Positions 53,193 to 60,931 of a stretch of 64,000 nt of DNA are shown here, piece by piece. The stretch spans positions 1,984,001-2,048,000 of the forward strand of contig NZ_JBHWAB010000001.1 in assembly GCF_042688525.2 (NCBI RefSeq). The letters are read 5' to 3'. The notes under the pieces are model-generated. The model saw only the letters and a program-made list of their open reading frames with translations. It did no database searches and was not told where the DNA came from. This DNA comes from Haloimpatiens sp042688525 (GTDB taxonomy: Bacteria > Bacillota > Clostridia > Clostridiales > Clostridiaceae). The stretch's first letter is position 1, and the number at the start of each line of letters is the position of its first letter. The position numbers were made by a program, and so were the translations under genes.

Positions 53193-55270
53193 AAAAAATT
53201 AAAATATTATATGATTCATGGAATTTATTTTTCAAATGTCCTTTTGGAGCTGTAAAAAGTAATGATAAAGTAATTCTTCGATTGGCTATTTCTGATTTAG
53301 ATCAAAATCTTAAAATAAAAAAAGTTATATTAAAATTAGTCAAAGATGAATATTCATATGAAACTCTAAAAGAAAAAAATTATATTATGAGTGTGGAGAA
53401 AGAACCTCCAAAAGGTATATTTAGAGAAACAAATATAGATAGTAAAAAAAGTATTTATAATTGCACAATAGATGTAGGTATAGAGAGTAAATTAGTTTTC
53501 TATTATTTCGAAATTTATTTAAGTAATAATAAAGTAATATATTATGGAAATAACAAAAGAAAAGTAGGGGGATTAGGAGAAATTTATGAAAATAATCCTA
53601 TTCCATACCAAATAACAGTATATTCTAAAGAGTTAATAACTCCTAAATGGTTAAAACATTCAATTATGTATCAAATTTTTGTAGATAGATTTTTTAATGG
53701 AAATGATGATTTTAGAGTACTAAATCCAAGAAAGAATTGTTTTATTTATGGAAATTGGTATGATAAGCCTATGTATATAAAAGATTCAAAAACAAATGAA
53801 ATTATAAGATGGGATTTTTATGGAGGAAATATAAAAGGAATTATTAAGAAATTAGATTATCTAAAGGATTTAGGAATTAATTTAATATACCTAAACCCTA
53901 TATTTGAATCAGTTAGTAATCATAAATATGATACTGCAGATTATAAAAAAATAGATAGAATGTATGGAGACTTGGAGAGTTTTAAAGAGTTAGTACAACT
54001 TTCTAGAAGTAAGGGCATATACATTATTTTAGATGGCGTTTTTAATCATACAGGAAGTGACAGTATTTATTTTAATAAGTATAAAAAGTATGAAAGTCTA
54101 GGAGCATATCAGTCTAAGGATTCAAAGTATTATAATTGGTATAATTTTAATAAGTATCCGCAGGATTATGACTGTTGGTGGGGAGTAAAAGACTTACCTT
54201 GTGTTAACGAAATGGAAAAATCATACTTAGATTATATAATAAAGGACAATGATAGTGTTATAAATTATTGGATGAATACTGGAATAAAAGGATGGAGATT
54301 AGATGTTGCAGATGAGCTTCCAGATGAGTTTATTGAATTATTAAAAAAACAGTGTAAACAAAAAGATGAAGATTCTATAGTTATAGGTGAGGTGTGGGAA
54401 GATGCATCTAATAAAATAAGTTATGATAAAAGACGAAAATATTTTATAAATCAAGAATTAGATTCTGTTACAAATTATGTTTTTAGAGATAATTTGATTA
54501 AATTTTTTAGTAATGATATAAATGCTGAAATTTTATATGAAAATTTAATGAGTGTTTATGAAAATTATCCTATTCATAATTTTTATTCACTTATTAATGT
54601 AATTGGTACTCATGATGTAGAAAGAATTGCAACTATTTTAAAGAAGATAGTTATAGAGCGTGGTTTAGAAAAAGAATATAGTTTAAATAAAATTAATATA
54701 GAAACATCTTTAGAAGTGATATGCAAGGGAAATGAGTCTTTTGAGAATATAGATGAGTATTATGTATTTAAACTATTGAAATTAATAGTGTTAATACAAT
54801 TTACATTTCCAGGAGTTCCTCATTTATATTACGGGGATGAGGCTGGACTATATGGTGAAAAAGATCCATGCAATAGGGCTTGTTATCCTTGGGGAAAAGA
54901 AAATAAGAATATATTAAAAATGTATAAGCAAATCATTAAAATTCGAAAAGAAAATTCAATATTGAGTACAGGATATTGGAAACCATTTTATATTTATGAT
55001 GATATATACGGATATATTAGATATCATAAAAAGGGTAAAGATTGTTTTGGAGATGATACGCAAAAATCAATTATAATAGTTTTAGTAAATAGAAGTTTTA
55101 AAGAGAAGTATAATATTGAATTGAAAGTAGATGAAAATATTTTAGAAAATTATGATAGGCAGATTTTTGTTAATTTATTTAATGAAAATGAAAAAACTAT
55201 TTTGCAAGAGGGAATTTTGAGAGTATATTTAGAACCATTAGAAGGAAAGATATTAGTACTAAAAACATAA
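53180..55270 (+). CDS. GH13 alpha-amylase family glucanohydrolase (neopullulanase/cyclomaltodextrinase-like)
   Basis: The 696-residue protein has an N-terminal beta domain (about 1-150), then a GH13 barrel: MYQIFVDRFFNGNDDF, ILDGVFNHTGSDS, GIKGWRLDVADELPDEF (nucleophile Asp), VIGEVWEDAS (acid Glu), and VIGTHDVERIAT (third Asp). No signal peptide is seen, so it probably acts inside the cell, cutting or debranching glycogen or imported maltodextrin together with GlgP. The ATG overlaps the end of glgP by 13 bases and has a weak ribosome binding site, consistent with translational coupling. Exact bond specificity is open. Confidence 0.88.
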   Translation: MGSVEKIKILYDSWNLFFKCPFGAVKSNDKVILRLAISDLDQNLKIKKVILKLVKDEYSYETLKEKNYIMSVEKEPPKGIFRETNIDSKKSIYNCTIDVGIESKLVFYYFEIYLSNNKVIYYGNNKRKVGGLGEIYENNPIPYQITVYSKELITPKWLKHSIMYQIFVDRFFNGNDDFRVLNPRKNCFIYGNWYDKPMYIKDSKTNEIIRWDFYGGNIKGIIKKLDYLKDLGINLIYLNPIFESVSNHKYDTADYKKIDRMYGDLESFKELVQLSRSKGIYIILDGVFNHTGSDSIYFNKYKKYESLGAYQSKDSKYYNWYNFNKYPQDYDCWWGVKDLPCVNEMEKSYLDYIIKDNDSVINYWMNTGIKGWRLDVADELPDEFIELLKKQCKQKDEDSIVIGEVWEDASNKISYDKRRKYFINQELDSVTNYVFRDNLIKFFSNDINAEILYENLMSVYENYPIHNFYSLINVIGTHDVERIATILKKIVIERGLEKEYSLNKINIETSLEVICKGNESFENIDEYYVFKLLKLIVLIQFTFPGVPHLYYGDEAGLYGEKDPCNRACYPWGKENKNILKMYKQIIKIRKENSILSTGYWKPFYIYDDIYGYIRYHKKGKDCFGDDTQKSIIIVLVNRSFKEKYNIELKVDENILENYDRQIFVNLFNENEKTILQEGILRVYLEPLEGKILVLKT

Positions 55271-55281
55271 GTTTAATGTTA

Positions 55282-55383
55282 ATGGGGCTGTCGCATTAAG
55301 AAATTTACATACAATATATTGCTTTTTGAATTTTAAATAAACACAATATATTGTAGTATTTACTTTTAGTGCAATAGCCCCAT
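55282..55383. repeat. 102-bp palindrome with GGGGCTGTCGCA ends
   Basis: ATGGGGCTGTCGCATTAAG pairs with TAGTGCAATAGCCCCAT, and the inner TACATACAATATATTG pairs with CAATATATTGTAGTA. The ends look like terminal repeats of an insertion sequence, but no transposase lies between them. It follows the amylase gene and may also end transcription. A smaller palindrome with a related core is at 58094-58152. Confidence 0.75.
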
Positions 55384-55434
55384 ATATTAGTTATTTTGCC
55401 CTAAGGCAAAATTTCCTTAATTATTAATTATTAA

Positions 55435-55680
55435 TTCAACTTTCGCAGGACAAAAATACTGCTTAGCGAAGGGAAATGATATATTGCGTAAGAAACATTT
55501 GAACAAAGTTTACAAGTTCTTAGTTTTACGAATTTGAAAAAAGTTATTTTTTAATTATTGATTCCTACGGAATATTAATTAAAAAATCTTTTTTCAATAT
55601 GAGTAAAACTTAGAACTTGTTACTGAAGTGAAAGGTTTCTGAGCAAGATATCATTTCCCGCAGCGGTTATTTTTCACCTG
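55435..55680 (+). repeat. Long palindromic repeat, copy F, right end replaced
   Basis: Left end TTCAACTTTCGCAG is complete; the right side ends at TTTTTCACCTG (55680) and then runs into the 3' end of the MATE gene instead of GCGAAAGTT. The arm pair AGTTTTACG with GTAAAACT shows a matched C-to-T and G-to-A change relative to AGCTTTACG with GTAAAGCT in other copies. Confidence 0.9.
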
Positions 55681-55693
55681 TTTTTATTCAGTA

Positions 55694-57052
55694 TCATTGC
55701 ATTGATACTTGATATTTTTTTAATGTATTTTTGAAATCTTTTATACTAATTAATCCAGCTGTTAAACATGCTAGAAAATCTGAAATAGGGAACGCTAACC
55801 AAATACCAGTAAGACCTAAATTAAATACTGATGGCAGTATCAAAGAAATAGGTATAAAGAAAATTATTTGTCTAAGCATTGATAAGAGTAAGGACATTTT
55901 AGCCTTTCCTATAGATTGATATACTCCTAACGATGTCATATAAATACCCAATAGTGGGTAGATTAACATTACTATTTTTATTACACTGCTTCCTTGGTTT
56001 ATTAAAGATGTATCATTTGTAAATAATCCAACTATAGATTTAGGCATTATATATATTAACATTACTAGTAATGTTGAAATACATGTGGATACTATCAAAT
56101 TGATTTTAACAGTATTTTTTATTCTAGTAATATTTCCTGCTCCCATACTATATCCAACAATAGGCTGCATTCCTTGAATAAGACCAGTTAAAGGCATTTG
56201 AACAAATAGTGTAAGTTTAAATATTATGCCATATATAGATACTGCTTTATCTCCACCATAATGATAAAGTGTATAATTCAATAGTAGTGCTACGATGCTG
56301 GCAGAAATCTGTATTATAAATGCTGAAAAACCTATAGATAGCATTTCCTTTACTATAGTTTTATCATATCTAAGATATTTTGTTTTAATCTTAACTGAAG
56401 ATTTTTTCATAAAATAGTAAACAATATAAGTAAAATTAATCATTTTTGAGATAGAAGTGGCAAGTCCTGCTCCAGCTATTCCCCATTTAAAAACATATAT
56501 AAATAAGTAGTCTAAAAATACATTAGCAATCATTCCTATAATCATAGAATACATTGCATCTTTTGCATTACCCTCTGCTCTTAAAATATTATTTGAAGCT
56601 ACACAAATAGGAAATACAAATACTCCAATAAACATTGTTTTTGCATAATCTGCTGCATAAGGCAATACGGCATCACTAGCACCAAACATTTTTACAATTT
56701 CTTTTGTGAAAACAAGTCCTGTTATGGAAAATATTACTGAAAAGATTCCTATCAATAAAAATAGATTTCCACAAGCTTTATTGACACCTTCTTCATCTTT
56801 CTTTCCAAGCTTTCTTGATACAATTGATGAAGTCCCAATTCCTATTAGTAGAGCCACAGATAATATCATCATTTGAATAGGAAGGTATATTGATACTCCA
56901 GCAATACCAAGTGAGCCTACTCCTCGTCCTATAAATATTGTATCCACTATGTTATATATAGCATTTATTAACATTGCTATAGATGCTGGAATACTAAGTT
57001 TCATAAGTGCACTAAATTCATTTTCTTCTCCAAGAATTTTTTCTCTGTTCAT
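55694..57052 (-). CDS. MATE family multidrug efflux transporter
   Basis: The 452-residue protein has 12 membrane helices of the MATE fold. Family segments are LSIPASIAMLINAIYNIVDTIFIGRGVG in the first helices, GIGTSSIVSRKLGKKDEEGVNKA, and GLIQGMQPIVGYSMGAGN in the second half. Such pumps export drugs or metabolites using a sodium or proton gradient. TTGGAGGGTTAAT precedes the ATG. Its promoter contains a perfect MarR-type palindrome, and a marR gene is divergent from it. Its 3' end adjoins palindromic repeat copy F. Confidence 0.95.
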   Translation of the reverse strand: MNREKILGEENEFSALMKLSIPASIAMLINAIYNIVDTIFIGRGVGSLGIAGVSIYLPIQMMILSVALLIGIGTSSIVSRKLGKKDEEGVNKACGNLFLLIGIFSVIFSITGLVFTKEIVKMFGASDAVLPYAADYAKTMFIGVFVFPICVASNNILRAEGNAKDAMYSMIIGMIANVFLDYLFIYVFKWGIAGAGLATSISKMINFTYIVYYFMKKSSVKIKTKYLRYDKTIVKEMLSIGFSAFIIQISASIVALLLNYTLYHYGGDKAVSIYGIIFKLTLFVQMPLTGLIQGMQPIVGYSMGAGNITRIKNTVKINLIVSTCISTLLVMLIYIMPKSIVGLFTNDTSLINQGSSVIKIVMLIYPLLGIYMTSLGVYQSIGKAKMSLLLSMLRQIIFFIPISLILPSVFNLGLTGIWLAFPISDFLACLTAGLISIKDFKNTLKKYQVSMQ

Positions 57053-57085
57053 ATTAACCCTCCAATAGTTGTTCTTTACAAATTT

Positions 57086-57120
57086 ATTATATGTTATATA
57101 GTTGCATATTGCAACTATAT
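57086..57120 (-). promoter_or_regulatory. MATE gene promoter with MarR-type operator
   Basis: On the minus strand TTGCAA (57109-57114), a 17-base spacer, and TATAAT (57086-57091). The palindrome ATATAGTTGCA-TAT-TGCAACTATAT at 57096-57120 covers the -35 box and spacer. Its TAGTTGCA half-site is typical for MarR-family operators, so repression by the divergent MarR protein is likely. Confidence 0.8.
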
Positions 57121-57300
57121 TTTTATAAGGAGATTATAAATTGTCTTAAAGGGTTTGGTGTTTTAAAGTTAAGTAAATTTATAATTTCTTAGCAAAGTAA
57201 AAGATTTTTCTTGTTCTTATTAAAATATGATAAAATTACACATAGAGAAAATGTTTTGTATTATAATATATTTTATGAAACTATTTAGGAGTGAAAACGT

Positions 57301-57774
57301 ATGACTAATTTTTTCAAATATGATTCATTAACTGGCAAAATTTCTTTTGGAAAATGGATTGATATAATTTCTAGACATCTCTCGTATTATATAGTAAAAA
57401 ACTTAAAGAAATATAATTTAAATAGAAATGAATATAAATATTTAATTCAAATTTATATTAGAGAAGGATTTTGTCAAGAAGACATGGTAGAGAGATTAAA
57501 GGTAGATAAATATGAAGTTGCTAAGAGTGTTAAATCTTTAATAGAAAAAGGGTATATATATAAAACAAAAGATGAAGAGGATAGAAGAAAATATAGACTA
57601 TTCCTAACAGATAAGGCTAAAGAAATAAAAAGTGACTTTATACATATTTTAGAACAATCTTCTGAAGTTTTAACTAGAAATTTTTCAGAAAAGGAAAAAC
57701 AATTATTGTTAGATTTTTTATTTAGAATGACTGAAAATATATATGAAGAAACTACAAAATTAAAAAATCAATAG
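57301..57774 (+). CDS. MarR family transcriptional regulator of the MATE pump
   Basis: The 157-residue winged-helix protein shows FCQEDMVERLKVDKYEVAKSVKSLIEKGYI (helix-turn-helix) and the wing KDEEDRRKYRLFLTDKAKEI. TTTAGGAGTGAAAACGT precedes the ATG. It is divergent from the MATE pump gene, whose promoter carries a MarR-type palindrome, so it most likely represses the pump. A reverse-oriented palindromic repeat begins on the base after its stop codon. Confidence 0.9.
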   Translation: MTNFFKYDSLTGKISFGKWIDIISRHLSYYIVKNLKKYNLNRNEYKYLIQIYIREGFCQEDMVERLKVDKYEVAKSVKSLIEKGYIYKTKDEEDRRKYRLFLTDKAKEIKSDFIHILEQSSEVLTRNFSEKEKQLLLDFLFRMTENIYEETTKLKNQ

Positions 57775-58030
57775 TTCAACTTTTGCAGATGAAAAATAGC
57801 CGCTACGGGAAAGGATATCTTGCTTAGAAACCTTTCACTTCAGTAACAAGTTCTAAGCTTTGCTCATATTGAAAAAAGATTTTTTAATTAATATTCCGTA
57901 GGAATCAGTAATTAAAAAATAACTTTTTTCAAATTCGTAAAGCTAAGAACTTGTAAACTTTGTTCAAATGTTTCTTACGCAATATATCATTTTCCTTCGC
58001 TAAGAAATATTTTTTACTACGAAAGTTGAA
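57775..58030 (-). repeat. Long palindromic repeat, copy G (reverse orientation)
   Basis: Ends TTCAACTTTTGCAG and CTACGAAAGTTGAA enclose full arms and the TTCCGTAGGAA apex. It starts on the base after the MarR stop codon and lies between two convergent genes. With the palindrome at 58094 it fills most of the gap 57775-58161. Confidence 0.92.
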
Positions 58031-58093
58031 TCAATAAAAATGAAACATAATTTGAGAAGTATGTGATGAAGAGAAAAATATTAGATAAAAAAC

Positions 58094-58152
58094 AATGTCC
58101 CAAAATAAAAATATACTACAATATGTTGTATGTAAAATTATTTTGAGACATT
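58094..58152. repeat. 59-bp palindrome with TACAATATGTTGTA core
   Basis: AATGTCCCAAAATAA pairs with TTATTTTGAGACATT, and ACTACAATATGTTGTATGT forms the centre. The core resembles that of the 55282-55383 palindrome. It ends 9 bases before the 3' end of the hemerythrin gene and could end its transcription. Confidence 0.65.
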
Positions 58153-58161
58153 CCTTAGAAT

Positions 58162-58581
58162 TTAAGTGATTGGTAATTTACTAAAAAATTCTTTGTATGA
58201 CATATCTGTTTCTAATATATGATGACTTATCCAGTTTTCAATAAAAGATAACATTTTTAAAACTGAGTCTTTTTGTTCAAAATCTATACTTTTTTCATTA
58301 AAACTGTCCATTTTATGTATAAAACTTTTATGCTCTAGTCTATGTAATTTAAATTGTAGGGTTTCATAGCCGTGTTTTGTGAGAAGATCTTCCTCACTTT
58401 TAAAATGATAGTGGGTATAGTCTTTTAATTCATCGAGTATATTCATTATCTCATCAAAGTGATCATATTCATCATCTAATTCGATTAATTCATATAGTTC
58501 TTTACCTAGTTCAAATAATTTTTTATGCTGTTTGTTTATTTCTTCAACACCTACTGAATATGAATCTTTCCATTTGAACAT
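58162..58581 (-). CDS. Bacteriohemerythrin
   Basis: The 139-residue protein is a single hemerythrin domain binding a di-iron oxygen centre. Ligands are visible in order: HKKLFELG (His about 20), DYTHYHFKSEE (His and Glu about 57-64), LHRLEHKSF (two His about 78-82) and SHHILETDMSYKEF (His and Asp). In anaerobes these proteins bind or sense oxygen and may protect enzymes. AAAGGAGGACTACATA precedes the ATG. It is monocistronic; a remnant of the long repeat lies just upstream. Confidence 0.94.
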   Translation of the reverse strand: MFKWKDSYSVGVEEINKQHKKLFELGKELYELIELDDEYDHFDEIMNILDELKDYTHYHFKSEEDLLTKHGYETLQFKLHRLEHKSFIHKMDSFNEKSIDFEQKDSVLKMLSFIENWISHHILETDMSYKEFFSKLPIT

Positions 58582-58612
58582 TATGTAGTCCTCCTTTATG
58601 CAATATATAAGA

Positions 58613-58658
58613 TCAACTTTTCAAAGTAAAAATAATATTAATAAACTGAGAAAGTTGA
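58613..58658. repeat. Internally deleted remnant of the palindromic repeat
   Basis: TCAACTTTTCAAAGTAAAAA at the left resembles the start of copy A, and GAGAAAGTTGA closes it as an inverted end, with the whole 200-base middle missing. It lies in the leader/promoter region of the hemerythrin gene. Confidence 0.6.
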
Positions 58659-58728
58659 ATAAAGTATATTTAGTAATAATTATTATATCACATAAAAAGT
58701 ATATTGAAAAATTATATATAAGGTTAAA

Positions 58729-59844
58729 TCAAAAATCTCCTCTGCCTTGTTTATCTACTGAAGCTTTTACATGTACTTCTATATCAGAATTACACACCGC
58801 TTCATTCCAATCAATGCCTTTATGTCGACCATATTTTGCAACAGCAAATTTACCCAAACCTAAAATATCAGTATCATATTTATGCTTATATTCTTTAAAA
58901 AAATCATAGGCAATTTTTTCAACGGAGTTTTCTATATCTTTTTCAAAATTTTTTAATACTTGTGGATCTTTATTAAAATTTTTATATAATTCATTATTTA
59001 CAATAGTACCTTTTAAATTCAGATTTATTGTAAATTTATATTTTTCACCTATTTTAGAACATTTAACTTTTTTCTTAGATGTTGCATAATAATTTATATA
59101 TTCATTTGCATTATTTTGTATGGATAGCATCCCTTTTACATTATTGAACTTTAGTAAATTTAAAATTTTAGCATCTTTTACATTTATTTTTCCTATCATT
59201 TTGTCACCTTTAAAAAGAGCTAGGCCAGTTACTTCAAGACCAAATTTTTTTAGCTCTAAATAGGGCAGTACAGTATTTCTTCCCTCAGAATCTAATCGCT
59301 CTATTAAATCCATAATAGTATTTTGTGGGGAGAAAAAGGCATAATCACCTAAGTGTTTTAACATTCCTTCAATATAATCTCCTGAATTTGGATATCCTTT
59401 AACTTTATAGTTTAAAATATCTTCACAACTTTGTTTACATACAACAACAAGAGCATTATCATTTATCAATGGATTATTTAATAGTATGTCTATTAAAGGA
59501 CTTAATGTAAGTTTTGCAAAATCTTCATTCATTAAAAATACTTTTTCAATACCTAATAAAAATTTCCTATTAGATTTTAAATTACGGCTTTCTCTAGTTT
59601 CTCCTATGTTATGTGCTTTGCCTGTAAGCACATGGCTTGTGATATCACCTTTATGTTCAAAGATATATAAAGCAATGGGAACACTATATAATAAATTAGA
59701 TTTGCCTTCCATTATTAAATCATTTCCTACAGCTACGGGAATGTCTAATTTTTCTAATATTTGTCCCTTAGAACCTATGAAAGTATATAAAAAAATTGCT
59801 AATAGTACAAGTATTATTATGAATTTATTAAATCTTTTGAACAT
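58729..59844 (-). CDS. gerKC: Spore germination protein GerKC (Ger(x)C family), lipobox Cys absent
   Basis: The 371-residue protein is the C subunit of a GerA-type germinant receptor: LDIPVAVGNDLI near the N terminus, LLNNPLINDNALVVVCKQSCEDIL, and the C-terminal DILGLGKFAVAKYGRHKGIDWNEA with the closing beta strand. Typical GerC proteins are lipoproteins; here the hydrophobic N-terminal segment (FIIILVLLAIFLYTFIGSKG) has Ser at residue 25, where Cys is expected, so it would stay as a membrane-anchored protein. AAAGGTGATGTAA precedes the ATG. It overlaps gerKB by 17 bases and is the last gene of the operon. Confidence 0.9.
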   Translation of the reverse strand: MFKRFNKFIIILVLLAIFLYTFIGSKGQILEKLDIPVAVGNDLIMEGKSNLLYSVPIALYIFEHKGDITSHVLTGKAHNIGETRESRNLKSNRKFLLGIEKVFLMNEDFAKLTLSPLIDILLNNPLINDNALVVVCKQSCEDILNYKVKGYPNSGDYIEGMLKHLGDYAFFSPQNTIMDLIERLDSEGRNTVLPYLELKKFGLEVTGLALFKGDKMIGKINVKDAKILNLLKFNNVKGMLSIQNNANEYINYYATSKKKVKCSKIGEKYKFTINLNLKGTIVNNELYKNFNKDPQVLKNFEKDIENSVEKIAYDFFKEYKHKYDTDILGLGKFAVAKYGRHKGIDWNEAVCNSDIEVHVKASVDKQGRGDF

Positions 59845-60931
59845 TTACATCACCTTTTTTTATTATTGTTATAAAAGTTATTAAAGAAACATATGTTGTA
59901 TTAAAAATTACATGTATAGGTATTAACATATCAGCTAAATTTCTTCTCATAGTTGGATTGCCATATTTAGTTGATATATAAAAAAATAGTGGATAAAGTA
60001 AAATAACTAATTTTTTTCTATTTAAAGATATATTATTACTTAATTTGTTTAAACCAAAAGTAAATAAGTAATAATAAGTAGATAATGTTTTAAGCATTAA
60101 TAGCAGCCATAAACTCATAAAAATATATCTAAAGTTATTAATAACTGGTATAATAACAGATTCTGATACAGTTACTACAGGCCATAAAAATTTAGGGAGA
60201 GTATCAATACCTAGATAATATATAGAAATAAAGGTGAACCATGTGTAAATAAGAATAGTGATAAATATGCCTTTTATACTACTTTTTTTAAATTCTTTAT
60301 TACCTTTAAAAAAAGGGGATATTAAAAATAAAGCTTCTGCTCCAGAAAAGGCTAATATTGTTTCCTTACTACCTTTTAATATACCTGTAAAACCTGAACC
60401 AAATACAGGCATTATATTAAAAAAACTTCCTTGTTTTAAAGCTGGTATAGGGATAAAAACACCAAGAATTACTATATAAAAAATTATTACATTTACTCTT
60501 CCTAATGTTTTAATACCTTTATAGGCAATGAAAGCTGGTACTAAAAGTATAATTAATATAATTTTATATTTATTTAAAAAAGGAGTCATGTATATTAGAA
60601 GTACATTACTCATTGCTGAAGCTACCTGGGTTAATATAAAAAGAAAAAAAAGAAGAAATAGAAAATTTAAAACAGTACCTAAGAACTTTCCCAAAAATTT
60701 TTTACTTAACGTTAATATGTTATCTTTAGGATATTTTTTATGTACATAACTTGCTAAAAAAGCCATATATAAAGGATATATAGAACCTAAAATACAACAT
60801 ATCCATCCATCTTGTTGAGCAGCTTTTACAACACTTAAAGGTAAAACTAATACTCCAGGTCCAATTAAAAAGCCAGTAATGGTAAATGTTAATTCACTAG
60901 GAGTTAAGATACTGTCTGAATCTTTATCCAT
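59828..60931 (-). CDS. gerKB: Spore germination permease-like protein GerKB (GerAB family)
   Basis: The 367-residue protein has about ten membrane helices and the family opening LTPSELTFTITGFLIGPGVLVLPLSVV with WICCILGSIYPLYMAF after it. GerAB-type subunits belong to the APC amino acid transporter superfamily and bind the germinant in the spore inner membrane. AGGAGGAAAAAGA precedes the ATG. It overlaps gerKA by 8 bases and gerKC by 17, so the three are translationally coupled. The germinant is not predictable from sequence. Confidence 0.93.
   Translation of the reverse strand: MDKDSDSILTPSELTFTITGFLIGPGVLVLPLSVVKAAQQDGWICCILGSIYPLYMAFLASYVHKKYPKDNILTLSKKFLGKFLGTVLNFLFLLFFLFILTQVASAMSNVLLIYMTPFLNKYKIILIILLVPAFIAYKGIKTLGRVNVIIFYIVILGVFIPIPALKQGSFFNIMPVFGSGFTGILKGSKETILAFSGAEALFLISPFFKGNKEFKKSSIKGIFITILIYTWFTFISIYYLGIDTLPKFLWPVVTVSESVIIPVINNFRYIFMSLWLLLMLKTLSTYYYLFTFGLNKLSNNISLNRKKLVILLYPLFFYISTKYGNPTMRRNLADMLIPIHVIFNTTYVSLITFITIIKKGDVNVQKI

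Noticed and set aside
55282..55383. Complete insertion sequence
   Set aside because: Only 102 bp with no transposase frame; treated as a palindrome with IS-like ends.
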